Notes under the pieces: model-generated
The model's database searches: none
Told to the model about the DNA's origin: nothing
Seen by the model: the letters and a program-made list of their open reading frames with translations, nothing else
Shown: positions 21,689-28,324 of the stretch, one piece after another
Numbering within the stretch: the first letter of the stretch is position 1
Layout: every line of letters starts with the position of its first letter
Source: RBG-16-64-13 sp963718375
GTDB taxonomy: Bacteria; Actinomycetota; Thermoleophilia; RBG-16-64-13
NCBI GenBank assembly: GCA_963718375.1
Contig: CAVQZD010000003.1
Location: 1-28,324, forward strand
Length of the DNA: 28,324 nucleotides
Direction of reading: 5' to 3'
Translations under genes and position numbers: made by a program

Positions 21689-24127
21689 GATGCCACGACC
21701 CGCCACCCCACGATCCAAGCCCTGAGACACGTCGACGCGCGTCTCAGCCCCCGCGAGCGCCGGCGAAGCGGCCACGATACGGACCTCGCCCTCCGTCACC
21801 CCACTGCGAACGATGGCCAGCGCCCTGCCTTCAAAGACCCTGCAAGGCTCTCCCGGCAGCGAATCTGCACGCGGGTCGGCCGATCCCAATGCGATCAGCT
21901 CTCCATGCCCGGTGACCTCTATCCGGACCTCCACTCCGGCATATCTGACCAGCAGCCCTGCTTCGTCGACCACCTCCACGGTTAGATAGCAGAGATCCTC
22001 GCCCCCGGCCTGCATCTCCGTCCGGTCGGGGGTCAATCGGAGTGCGGCCGGCTCACCGGTCGTGACCAGCGTCGACCGGCCCGCCTCCACGCCGCCCGTC
22101 AAACCGACCGCGACTAGGGTGCCTGGCTGATAGACGACCTCGAACACCGCCCTGTTCTTCTGCGTCGGGCCCGCCTGCTTTCGCCCCAGCGACGCGCCGT
22201 TCAGAACGAGCTCCACCTCTTCGTCGGCGGAGTACACTTCGACCCGAGTCGGCTTGCCCTCCTGACCGGGAAAAGTCCAGGTGTCGCTCACCGGCTCCCA
22301 TCCCCAAGGGCTGAAGCTGATCCGCTCGCCGTGATGCCTGGGGTCGAGCACGCCTATGTATGGATCCGTCCGCACGCCCCACAAGATGTCCCTGAAGTAG
22401 GACTGCGGACGCTTGAACCCACAGATGTCCAGGTCGCCGCAACTCGCGAGATGATGCGGCCACTGATCCTGCGCGAAGAAGGGCCGGGCAGACTCGCCGA
22501 AGCTCACTCCGCCGACCCCGGCCTCCCCTCGGTAGTCGATGGCGGTCCACACGAAGTCACCTATCACGTTCGTCAGACGGGCCGTGTCCACCCACGACTC
22601 GTACGCGCGGTACGGGTGAGTCTCGCTGCCGTAGATCACCCGGTCCGGAAAGTGCTCCTGGTCGTACTCGTAGCGGTTGTTGATGTAGTTGTAGCCGGCC
22701 ACGTCCAGAGATTCCATGAACGGGGCCGTGAGCGTCCCCCAGCGGTCGTCGTCGGAGGCGGATGGCGCGCAGTTCTGGCTCTCGAACATGCCTTCGGGGA
22801 ATTCCTCGCCGGCGGCGTGGCCGGCCACGTCCTCCTCGAATAGCGTAGCGAGAGCTGCGGTCACCGGCCTGGTGTCGTCCAGACTGCGGACGGACTCTGC
22901 CTGCCTACGGCACCACTCGTAGCCGTCGGACGCGCCGGTACGTTCCGGCACCTCGTTACCGATGGACCACATGACCACCGAAGGATGATTACGATCGCGT
23001 CTGACCATGGACTCCGTGTCCCGCTGCCACCAGTCCTCGAAGTACAGATGGTAGTCGTGCGGGTTCTTGCCCATGCGCCAGCAATCGAAAGACTCGTCGA
23101 TGACCAACATCCCCAGCCGGTCACAGGCATCCAGCAGAGCCGGCGCGGGGGGATTGTGCGCCGACCGGATGGCGTTGAAGCCGGAGGCCTTAAGCAGCTC
23201 CACCTTGCGTTCTTCGGCGCGGTCGTGGCTAGCGGCACCCAGTAGGCCGTGGTCGTGGTGGACGCAGCCGCCCCGCAGCTTCACGGTCTCTCCGTTGAGG
23301 CGGAACCCGCCCTTGGCGTCCACGGATATCGAGCGGATGCCGAAGGTGGTCGTCTCCTTGTCCACCACTTCGCCTGCTACTGCGACCTCGCTGATCAGTG
23401 TGTACAGGTAGGGTTCGTCGAGCGACCAGAGCGTGGGGTCGGTCACCGATAGCTCATGGGTGACGACCTCTACCGACCCGGCGGCGACTGACGCTTGGGT
23501 CTCGCACGCGGCCACCACTGCGCCCGATGCATCCAACACAGTCGTGTGCAGGATCGCCTCCGCGGCTGCGGCTGTCACGTTCGCCATCTCGGTCGTGGCA
23601 GATACCGCGGAGGTCGTGCCGTCCACCTTCGGGGTGGTGACACACACACCCCACGGTGCGATGTGCACGCCTTCTCCCACCCTGAGCCACACGTGCCTGT
23701 AGATGCCCGTGCCGCTGTACCAGCGCGAGTTGGGCTGAGCATCATTGTTGACGGCCACTGTGATCTCGTTCTGCCCACCGGGGCGCAGGAACCGGGTGAT
23801 GTCGACCAGGAAGCTCGTGTAGCCACAAGGGTGATGGGCCGCGATGTTCCCGTTGACCGAGACCGTCGCGTTCATGTAGACACCTTCGAACTCCAGGACG
23901 ACCTGGCGCTCGCGCCAGTCGGCCGCTAGGCTCAATACCTTTCGGTAGACCACCTGCCCACTCCAGGCGTAGCCTCCGGCGGGTCCGGTGGGATTCGCGT
24001 GCGCTCGGGGCCTGGATGCGGCCACATCGTGAGGGAGGTCCGCAGGCTGCCAACCACTGGGAGGGCGCAGGAACGACCCCACCTCGGTCGTGTACTCCCA
24101 GTCTCTGTCGAATAGCAGCCTATCCAT
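21686..24127 (-). CDS. GH2 beta-galactosidase (or related beta-glycosidase)
   Basis: The 813-aa product has the GH2 layout: an N-terminal jelly-roll (about 1-160, with SRWYSGTGIYRHVWLRV), an Ig-like domain (about 165-270), a TIM barrel (about 275-590) and two C-terminal Ig-like domains, including a DUF4982-like segment (FPGQEGKPTRVEVYSADEEV). The acid/base is E392 in MWSIGNEVPE and the nucleophile E502 in VIYGSETHP. VHHDHGLLGAA and RSAHNPPAPALLDACDRLGM are typical barrel motifs. There is no signal peptide, so it acts on imported substrate. Galactose released would feed GalK/GalT (1067-3297). It is the promoter-proximal gene of the transport operon. The ATG is only 8 nt after the -10 element, so the mRNA is nearly leaderless. 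Beta-glucuronidase or other GH2 specificities are less likely but not excluded. Confidence 0.92.
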   Translation of the reverse strand: MDRLLFDRDWEYTTEVGSFLRPPSGWQPADLPHDVAASRPRAHANPTGPAGGYAWSGQVVYRKVLSLAADWRERQVVLEFEGVYMNATVSVNGNIAAHHPCGYTSFLVDITRFLRPGGQNEITVAVNNDAQPNSRWYSGTGIYRHVWLRVGEGVHIAPWGVCVTTPKVDGTTSAVSATTEMANVTAAAAEAILHTTVLDASGAVVAACETQASVAAGSVEVVTHELSVTDPTLWSLDEPYLYTLISEVAVAGEVVDKETTTFGIRSISVDAKGGFRLNGETVKLRGGCVHHDHGLLGAASHDRAEERKVELLKASGFNAIRSAHNPPAPALLDACDRLGMLVIDESFDCWRMGKNPHDYHLYFEDWWQRDTESMVRRDRNHPSVVMWSIGNEVPERTGASDGYEWCRRQAESVRSLDDTRPVTAALATLFEEDVAGHAAGEEFPEGMFESQNCAPSASDDDRWGTLTAPFMESLDVAGYNYINNRYEYDQEHFPDRVIYGSETHPYRAYESWVDTARLTNVIGDFVWTAIDYRGEAGVGGVSFGESARPFFAQDQWPHHLASCGDLDICGFKRPQSYFRDILWGVRTDPYIGVLDPRHHGERISFSPWGWEPVSDTWTFPGQEGKPTRVEVYSADEEVELVLNGASLGRKQAGPTQKNRAVFEVVYQPGTLVAVGLTGGVEAGRSTLVTTGEPAALRLTPDRTEMQAGGEDLCYLTVEVVDEAGLLVRYAGVEVRIEVTGHGELIALGSADPRADSLPGEPCRVFEGRALAIVRSGVTEGEVRIVAASPALAGAETRVDVSQGLDRGVAGRGI

Positions 24128-24135
24128 CTCTTCTG

Positions 24136-24164
24136 ACTATCTCAGACCTCGCGGGGCTTGTCAT
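24136..24164 (-). promoter_or_regulatory. Promoter of the GH2-ABC transporter operon
   Basis: Read on the minus strand, ATGACA (24159-24164, 5 of 6 to the -35 consensus) is followed by a 17-nt spacer and GATAGT (24136-24141, 4 of 6 to the -10). The ATG of the GH2 gene follows 8 nt after the -10, implying a leaderless or nearly leaderless mRNA. Confidence 0.45.
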
Positions 24165-24197
24165 CAACCGCGCGTTCGCGGGCGCGAAAGCGAAAGC

Positions 24198-24233
24198 GAG
24201 CTGGGGGGCACGCCACAGCGTGCCCCCCAGCTC
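24198..24233 (-). terminator. Hairpin terminator of the second lipoprotein esterase gene
   Basis: A perfect 16-bp GC-rich stem (24198-24213 with 24218-24233) closes a 4-nt CACA loop. It lies 20 nt downstream of the esterase stop (24253) and upstream of the GH2 promoter. On the minus strand a moderately T-rich tail (GCTTTCGCTTTCG) follows, so it probably insulates the transport operon from the esterase gene. Confidence 0.7.
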
Positions 24234-24252
24234 GGTCAACGATGCTCCGGCT

Positions 24253-25425
24253 CTACTCTGCAACAACCAGATTGCCCTCGGCGTCCTTGGAGAACCTGCT
24301 CACGAACTCCCAGGCGACGTCCGCGAAGGTACCGCTGGGCCAATGAGGCAGGTTCGTCACACATATCAACTCCACCATCTTCACGCCGCCCGAGTTGGCG
24401 AACTCCTCGCCATGGTGGACGACGCCGTCGATGGTCTCGGTCCACATCGTGCCGCCGGTCACGCCGATGGCCTTGACCGCTTCGTCGGTGCTGTCGGTCG
24501 CCAAGACGGCATCGGTCGAGCAATCATTGACATCCAGCCAGAGGTTCAACCCCTCAACGACACCAGGTACGGTGATAGGGAACCCGCCGAAGTCCTGGTC
24601 GCCACCCATGACAAGCAGGGGCACATCGTAGTCCATCGCCTTGTCGTAGGCGCTCGCGGGTGTGGAGCGAGCTTCACCATCGGCGTCCCAAGTCCCGGTG
24701 GACAATGCCATGGTAGAACTGAGAGCGGCGCTCGCCGCCACGACCTCGGGTATCTCCAGGCCCGCTGCCAGCGTCGCCGCTCCACCCATCGACATCCCAA
24801 CCACATACACCCGGCTCCTATCGATCGGGTATCCCTGCTCCTCCAAATCGTCCAGGATCCTCACCACCTGCTCTCCGGGGGTGAGGGCGTCGGTCTTGTT
24901 GGAGAGAGGGTTGGCCGGCAAGACAGCTATGTACCCGTACTTGTAAGCATTCTGGGCGATGCCGTGGCCCTCGGCTGAGAAGATGAGCTTCTCTGCTCCC
25001 ACGAAATCGAAGACGACCGGGTAGACATCGTCGCTCTCAAGGAAGGCAACCGGAATGTAGCTCGCCCATTTCAAGTCGGGGTCGTCAGCCTCGTGCATCT
25101 CCTTCTTGATCCCCAGCCCCTCGTAGTATGCGAGGACCGCGGGATCCATCTCGTCCCTGAAGAGGAAGAACATCTTCTGGTACTCGGCGCTCTTCTGACC
25201 GGCCGCGCTGGCCTTGAAGGCCTCGACATCCATTTCGCCACTGCGGTTGTAGCTCTTCCAAACAATGTCGGGCCATGCGATTCCCGTCGTCCCGGAGACG
25301 ATCGTGGTCGTAGGCGCCAACGTAGTCGGAGTCTCGGTACCGCAGCCTGCAGACAGTCCCACCAACAACAGACCGATCAAGAGTACGCCGCACGTGATCA
25401 AGCTGATCCGCCGCATCGCTGTCAC
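24253..25425 (-). CDS. Lipoprotein alpha/beta-hydrolase (esterase), paralogue of the esterase at 7595-9331
   Basis: The product (about 390 aa) has a lipoprotein signal ending VGLSAGC, with Cys28 as the lipid site, and a Thr-rich linker. The hydrolase domain shows PVVFDFVGAEKLIFSAEGHG, the nucleophile elbow GMSMGGAAT (Ser212), an Asp-rich segment VMGGDQDF, and a likely catalytic His in NLPHWPSG. The end WEFVSRFSKDAEGNLVV parallels WDFLKHFSRNADGSVSY of the larger lipoprotein, so the two share ancestry in their C-terminal halves. The GTG at 25425 is chosen because AGGAAGG lies 4 nt upstream; the ATG at 25416 is the alternative, and the ATG at 25443 has no ribosome binding site. It is monocistronic, with its own promoter and terminator. 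The likely role is extracellular ester cleavage; substrate unknown. Confidence 0.85.
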   Translation of the reverse strand: MTAMRRISLITCGVLLIGLLLVGLSAGCGTETPTTLAPTTTIVSGTTGIAWPDIVWKSYNRSGEMDVEAFKASAAGQKSAEYQKMFFLFRDEMDPAVLAYYEGLGIKKEMHEADDPDLKWASYIPVAFLESDDVYPVVFDFVGAEKLIFSAEGHGIAQNAYKYGYIAVLPANPLSNKTDALTPGEQVVRILDDLEEQGYPIDRSRVYVVGMSMGGAATLAAGLEIPEVVAASAALSSTMALSTGTWDADGEARSTPASAYDKAMDYDVPLLVMGGDQDFGGFPITVPGVVEGLNLWLDVNDCSTDAVLATDSTDEAVKAIGVTGGTMWTETIDGVVHHGEEFANSGGVKMVELICVTNLPHWPSGTFADVAWEFVSRFSKDAEGNLVVAE

Positions 25426-25488
25426 CAGTCCTTCCTGGGTCATTCTGGGGAGCCCGGCCCGCCCTGTCCGCGCCCTTCAACGAAACAG

Positions 25489-25517
25489 ATGCTAGAAGTC
25501 GGGCTCTCGTTTGTCAA
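25489..25517 (-). promoter_or_regulatory. Promoter of the second lipoprotein esterase gene
   Basis: On the minus strand a perfect TTGACA (25512-25517), a 17-nt spacer and TAGCAT (25489-25494) match exactly the hexamers and spacing of the promoter at 7528-7556. Transcription would start near 25482, giving a leader of about 57 nt. Confidence 0.6.
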
Positions 25518-25577
25518 CAATGCCACTTGTCATTTCACATCGTGGAGTTATGATTCTGCATGCGGTCACCCATAGAC

Positions 25578-25765
25578 TTCACATGCAAAGGTCTAATTGG
25601 TGTATCATTGTCACTCAGTTGTCGACAGGCTTCGCCGGACAGGGTAGGGGGTGATGCGACTGCAGGTGGCTCCAACGTTGTGCCGTCACTGTCAATGACG
25701 CGACCGCGGGAGGAGAACCTTTCGCGGAGGCAAGTAGGTCAACGGGTAATCTGAGGAGGGCATCG
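25578..25765 (+). promoter_or_regulatory. Promoter and structured leader of the small lipoprotein gene
   Basis: TATCAT (25603-25608) is a good -10, with TTCACA (25578-25583) as a poorly spaced -35 (19 nt). Transcription from there gives a leader of about 150 nt. It contains an 8-bp palindrome TGTCGACA (25620-25627), CAACGTTG (25673-25680), a hairpin CGTCA-N7-TGACG (25684-25700) and a 10-bp hairpin with an AGAA loop (25704-25713 with 25718-25727, two G-U pairs) that buries a GGAGGAGAA sequence. GAGGAGGG before the ATG is the actual ribosome binding site. I could not match it to a known riboswitch family. The 340-bp gap (25426-25765) holds only this and the divergent esterase promoter; no further gene is seen. 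Confidence 0.4.
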
Positions 25766-26230
25766 ATGAAGAAGTGGTATTCGATAGGTCTGCTGGTGAT
25801 TGCGATGATCCTGGCTGCTTCGTTCCTGGCGGCTTGCGGTGGAGATGACACCACCGAGACGACAGTTGCTGATGAGACCGCTACGACCGTCGCTGATGAG
25901 ACCGCGACGACCGCCGCTGAGGGCACGAGCGCGGTCCCGGAGGGCGTCGACACCAACACAATCGGCATCTACATCATCGACACGGGCAACAACACGCTCG
26001 CGATCTGGGATGTACCCGCCCCCGGTATGGCGTTCCCCGTTCATACCGCGACCGAGCAGGATGATGAATTCGCCATGGTGATCACGGTTCTGGATGCCAG
26101 TGGCGCCGTCCTGGGTGAGCTTGAGACCGTCGGTGGCACGGTGGACTACTCCGCGTACGCCGATACGGCTGCCAAGGTCACTGTCACGAACAAGGCCGGC
26201 GAAGTGGTGGCGACCTACGACATCATGTAG
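25766..26230 (+). CDS. Small lipoprotein of unknown function
   Basis: The 154-aa product has a lipoprotein signal (MKKWYSIGLLVIAMILAASF, lipobox ending LAAC, with Cys24 as the lipid site) and a Thr/Ala/Glu-rich linker built from an eight-residue repeat VADETATT. The mature C-terminal domain of about 95 residues (IGIYIIDTGNNTLAIWDVPA onward) looks all-beta and I do not recognise it. The linker style is common in actinomycetote lipoproteins. GAGGAGGG lies 6 nt before the ATG. It has its own promoter/leader and a strong terminator, so it is monocistronic. It may be an abundant surface protein, but nothing in the sequence gives a function. Confidence 0.85.
   Translation: MKKWYSIGLLVIAMILAASFLAACGGDDTTETTVADETATTVADETATTAAEGTSAVPEGVDTNTIGIYIIDTGNNTLAIWDVPAPGMAFPVHTATEQDDEFAMVITVLDASGAVLGELETVGGTVDYSAYADTAAKVTVTNKAGEVVATYDIM
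25865..25921 (+). repeat. 24-bp tandem repeat in the lipoprotein linker
   Basis: Two nearly identical 24-base units (25865-25888 and 25889-25912) and a partial third encode VADETATT. They differ by silent third-position changes, so the repeat is maintained at protein level and is not a very recent slippage product. Confidence 0.75.
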
Positions 26231-26270
26231 TAGCGTCTCTCCACCTGCGCAACAGTAGTATGGAAGTCAC

Positions 26271-26310
26271 AAAGGGGGCCGGGCGACCGGCCCCCTTTGC
26301 TTTTCTCTTC
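26271..26310 (+). terminator. Rho-independent terminator after the small lipoprotein gene
   Basis: A perfect 12-bp stem (26271-26282 with 26287-26298) closes a GCGA tetraloop of the stable GNRA class and is followed by GCTTTTCTCTTC. It lies 41 nt after the lipoprotein stop. It is the only hairpin in the window with a good T-rich tail. Confidence 0.88.
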
Positions 26311-26372
26311 AGAGAGGCACAAAATCGGGTAGCGTCTTGACGCCGCAGACACGGTAGAGAAAGGAACAGGCT

Positions 26373-27257
26373 TTGGCCGCGAAGAGAAGAGTGATAATCA
26401 CCGTTGCCCAGACGGGCAACTTCCAGGGCAAGTCGGCGAATCCGAACCTGCCCGAGCAACCCTCTGAGATCGTATCTTCTGCGTACGACTGCTACAACGC
26501 CGGAGCGGCGATCGTTCACGTTCATGCTCGCGACAAGCAAGGCAACTCGACCAACGACCCCGAGGTCTTCGCCGAGATCAACTCGGGTATCCGGGCCAAG
26601 TGTCCGGTCATCATCCAGAACTCGACGGCTCCGGCCACCAAGCCGGGGTCCGAGGCTGACGATGGTGTGGCTCTGCTCGATATGAAAGACAAGTCATGCC
26701 TGCCTGAGATGTGCTCCTTGGACTGCTCTCTCATCACCACCGTCTGGGGCGACCTGTCGTTCATCTACCGGTGGGAACGGGCTTGGCTCTTGAAGCAGGC
26801 TCAGAAGATGATGGACTTGGGCATCAAACCGGAGATGGAAGTATTCAATCCGTCCAGTGTCGAAGACGTGTTCAATGTCCTCGTGCCTGCTGGCGTGATC
26901 GCCGAGCCGCCATCGCTGACCTTCGTCATGGGCATGAACAAGGTCAGCCAGGGCGCCATCTCTTTCAGCCAGCCCAACCTGGACTTCATGATCAGCCTGC
27001 TGCCCAAGGATCGCTTCGTCAATTGGTCCACGATGGCCATCGGCTCGCACCAACTGCAGGGTGTGACCTATGGTCTGCTCAAGGCCGGCAACGTCCGAGT
27101 GGGCATGGAGGACAACATCTTCTACACCTACGGGGAGCTGGCCAAGAGCAACGCCCAGTTGGTGGAGCGCATGGTGCGCATCATCCAGGAGCTCGATATG
27201 GAGGTGGCTACCCCCGACGAAGCCCGAGAGATCCTGAAACTTCGGCCGCTCAAGTAG
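26373..27257 (+). CDS. BKACE-family beta-keto acid cleavage enzyme (DUF849)
   Basis: The 294-aa product belongs to the family that condenses a beta-keto acid with acetyl-CoA to give acetoacetate and a new acyl-CoA; the founding member acts on 3-keto-5-aminohexanoate and others on dehydrocarnitine. It is a TIM barrel with the zinc motif IVHVHARD (His49, His51) after strand 2. Other visible blocks are VIIQNSTAP, GIKPEMEVFNPSSVEDVFNV and GNVRVGMEDNIFYTYGELAK (consensus G.vRVGleDn.....g). The start is TTG, chosen because AAAGGA lies 7 nt upstream and no ATG or GTG fits better. The next gene encodes a hydroxyacyl-type dehydrogenase 22 nt downstream, which could supply the keto acid. Substrate is not predictable from the motifs seen. 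Confidence 0.9.
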   Translation: MAAKRRVIITVAQTGNFQGKSANPNLPEQPSEIVSSAYDCYNAGAAIVHVHARDKQGNSTNDPEVFAEINSGIRAKCPVIIQNSTAPATKPGSEADDGVALLDMKDKSCLPEMCSLDCSLITTVWGDLSFIYRWERAWLLKQAQKMMDLGIKPEMEVFNPSSVEDVFNVLVPAGVIAEPPSLTFVMGMNKVSQGAISFSQPNLDFMISLLPKDRFVNWSTMAIGSHQLQGVTYGLLKAGNVRVGMEDNIFYTYGELAKSNAQLVERMVRIIQELDMEVATPDEAREILKLRPLK

Positions 27258-27279
27258 AGCGGAGAAACGGACGACCGTC

Positions 27280-28230
27280 ATGAGGCTTGAAGGTGTAGAC
27301 CACATCGGCGTGATCGGCGCGGGGATGATAGGCAATAGTCTGGCCGTGCTAACCACCGGCCACGGCTATCGCACGACGACTGTCGACAATCGCGCGGAGA
27401 TGCTCCCCGAGTTCAAGAAGGGTTACGACGGCTACTTCCGCCAGATGATCGACGAGGGGCTCATCCCCGAGGAGCAGTTGGAGATATGTTCCCGGTACCT
27501 GACCTACTCGGCCGACCTGGGCGACTTGGCCGACTGCGACCTCATCTTCGAGTGCGTGACCGAGAATAAGGACGTCAAGCACGCGATCTACTCGCGCATC
27601 GAAGAGGCCTGTCCGAAAGTCAGGGCCATCTGTTCGGTGAGTTCGTCCATAGTGCCCGATGTTCTCGCCGAGAAGGCCACCAAGTACAGGGACCGCATCA
27701 TCGTCACGCATCCCTTCAACCCCGCACATATGGTGCCCTTCTTCGAACTCTGCGGTGGTAGCGCCACCGACCCTGGTGTGCTGGAGTTCGCGAAGACCGT
27801 ACTGGAGTCGCTGGACCGCAAGCCCGTCATCCTCAAGAAGCCCGCCCCCGGGTTCATCGGCAACCGTCTTCAATTCGCGCTCTGGAGAGAGGCGCTCAAC
27901 CTGGTGGAGAGTGGCATCGCCGACCCCGGGGACGTGGATACCTGTCTGAACTACAGCTTCTGTCCTCGCTACACCTCGATAGGCATCTTCGAGCACTTCG
28001 ACAACGGCGACCTGACCTTGAACATGCACACCTGCAACGCCGTGTTCCCCACGCTCAGCAACATCGCGGAGGCCCCACCGGCCGTCGCCGAAAGGGTCGC
28101 CCGCGGAGACCTAGGTGTGAAGACCGGGGTAGGCTTCTACGACTGGCACGATGTGGACATGGACGCTTATCGCAAACGAGTCAACGCTCCCTATTGGCGC
28201 TTCATCGACTGGGACATGCCCAAGGAGTGA
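27280..28230 (+). CDS. 3-hydroxyacyl-CoA-dehydrogenase-like NAD-dependent dehydrogenase
   Basis: The 316-aa product has the Rossmann motif GVIGAGMIG (residues 10-18), the 3-hydroxyacyl-CoA dehydrogenase catalytic pair His144 in THPFNP and Glu156 in PFFEL, SSSIVP before it, and PGFIGNRLQFALWREALNLV at the domain junction. It therefore oxidises a 3-hydroxy acid or 3-hydroxyacyl-CoA with NAD+. The single-gene architecture resembles L-carnitine dehydrogenase, lambda-crystallin-type and hydroxybutyryl-CoA dehydrogenases. Next to a BKACE gene, as in carnitine degradation, it probably oxidises the hydroxyl group of a small 3-hydroxy acid to the keto acid that BKACE cleaves (inference). GAGCGGAGAAACGG lies before the ATG. 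A further gene starts about 5 nt after the stop. Confidence 0.88.
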   Translation: MRLEGVDHIGVIGAGMIGNSLAVLTTGHGYRTTTVDNRAEMLPEFKKGYDGYFRQMIDEGLIPEEQLEICSRYLTYSADLGDLADCDLIFECVTENKDVKHAIYSRIEEACPKVRAICSVSSSIVPDVLAEKATKYRDRIIVTHPFNPAHMVPFFELCGGSATDPGVLEFAKTVLESLDRKPVILKKPAPGFIGNRLQFALWREALNLVESGIADPGDVDTCLNYSFCPRYTSIGIFEHFDNGDLTLNMHTCNAVFPTLSNIAEAPPAVAERVARGDLGVKTGVGFYDWHDVDMDAYRKRVNAPYWRFIDWDMPKE

Positions 28231-28234
28231 TCGA

Positions 28235-28324
28235 GTGATGGTGCATGACAACAATAAGAGCGGGGAGTACGGCCACTGCTTCGTCCAAGAGCTGCAGGAG
28301 CCGACCAACATGGGGACTCCGGAT
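28235..28324 (+). CDS. Start of an unidentified gene (partial, runs off right edge)
   Basis: An open frame starts GTG-ATG-GTG at 28235-28243, with AAGGAG 7 nt before the first codon, and runs to the window edge (30 codons). It includes KSGEYGHCFVQELQEPTN, which I cannot assign. Its closeness to the dehydrogenase stop (4 nt) suggests the same operon and pathway as the BKACE gene. Confidence 0.6.
   Translation, partial: MMVHDNNKSGEYGHCFVQELQEPTNMGTPD

Noticed and set aside
25560..25754. 64-codon open frame in the esterase-lipoprotein intergenic region
   Set aside because: It has no ribosome binding site, overlaps the predicted promoter and leader structure, and shows no protein-like pattern.
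25663..25765. Cobalamin, c-di-AMP (ydaO) or glutamine riboswitch before the small lipoprotein gene
   Set aside because: Some words look similar (GAGAACC, AAGTAGG), but their order and the surrounding conserved blocks do not match those families as I know them.
25865..25921. Short repeats as a CRISPR array
   Set aside because: The 24-base units are tandem without spacers and code for the lipoprotein linker in frame.
26297..26325. TTGCTT-N17-CAAAAT as the promoter of the BKACE gene
   Set aside because: Only 4 of 6 matches in the -10 and it overlaps the tail of the preceding terminator; too weak to list, although some promoter must lie between 26299 and 26372.

Overview
The window is high-GC DNA, probably from an actinomycetote. 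The base composition, the Thr/Ala/Glu-rich linkers behind the lipoprotein cysteines, and several GTG/TTG starts preceded by strong purine-rich ribosome binding sites point that way; the class cannot be fixed from sequence alone. Most of the window is a carbohydrate-utilisation island.

Layout. (1) 1-864, minus: a LivH-type branched-chain amino acid permease running off the left edge. (2) 1067-3297, plus: Leloir genes galT and galK. (3) 7466 down to 3303, minus: a tightly overlapping operon of a metallo-beta-lactamase-fold hydrolase, a GH3 enzyme with the NagZ/phosphorylase-type Asp-x-His dyad, a beta-phosphoglucomutase and a MerR-TetR fusion regulator. (4) 7595-9331, plus: a large lipoprotein esterase. 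(5) 12957 down to 9398, minus: a GH43-like enzyme and a GH78 alpha-L-rhamnosidase broken by one frameshift at a homopolymer. (6) 12989-13406: a scar in which an L-ribulokinase (araB) fragment is fused to the 3' tail of a sugar-ABC permease. (7) 13465-16590: a nucleoside-hydrolase-like gene diverging from a zinc dehydrogenase and a ribokinase-family kinase whose N-terminus is displaced by two bases. (8) 24127 down to 16671, minus: GH2 beta-galactosidase followed by a complete RbsABC-like ABC transporter (ATPase, permease, binding lipoprotein, permease). (9) 25425 down to 24253, minus: a second lipoprotein esterase. (10) 25766-26230, plus: a small lipoprotein with a structured leader. (11) 26373-28324, plus: a BKACE-family enzyme, a 3-hydroxyacyl-CoA-dehydrogenase-like enzyme and the start of a further gene.

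How the parts may work together (inference): surface lipoprotein esterases could strip acyl groups from plant-type glycosides. The ABC transporter would import the glycosides. GH2, GH43, GH78 and GH3 have no visible signal peptide and would cleave them in the cytoplasm. GalK/GalT would take galactose, and the GH3/beta-PGM pair could handle a sugar phosphorolytically. The damage in araB, the rhamnosidase and the kinase suggests that the pentose/deoxysugar part is decaying or was recently rearranged, unless some of the indels are sequencing errors.

The most noteworthy observations are the GH3/beta-PGM/MerR-TetR operon, the 39-bp direct repeat (36/39 identical) of a permease 3' end bracketing a 3.6-kb segment, the complementary degeneration of the two halves of the ABC ATPase, and the twin lipoprotein esterases sharing the same promoter hexamers.
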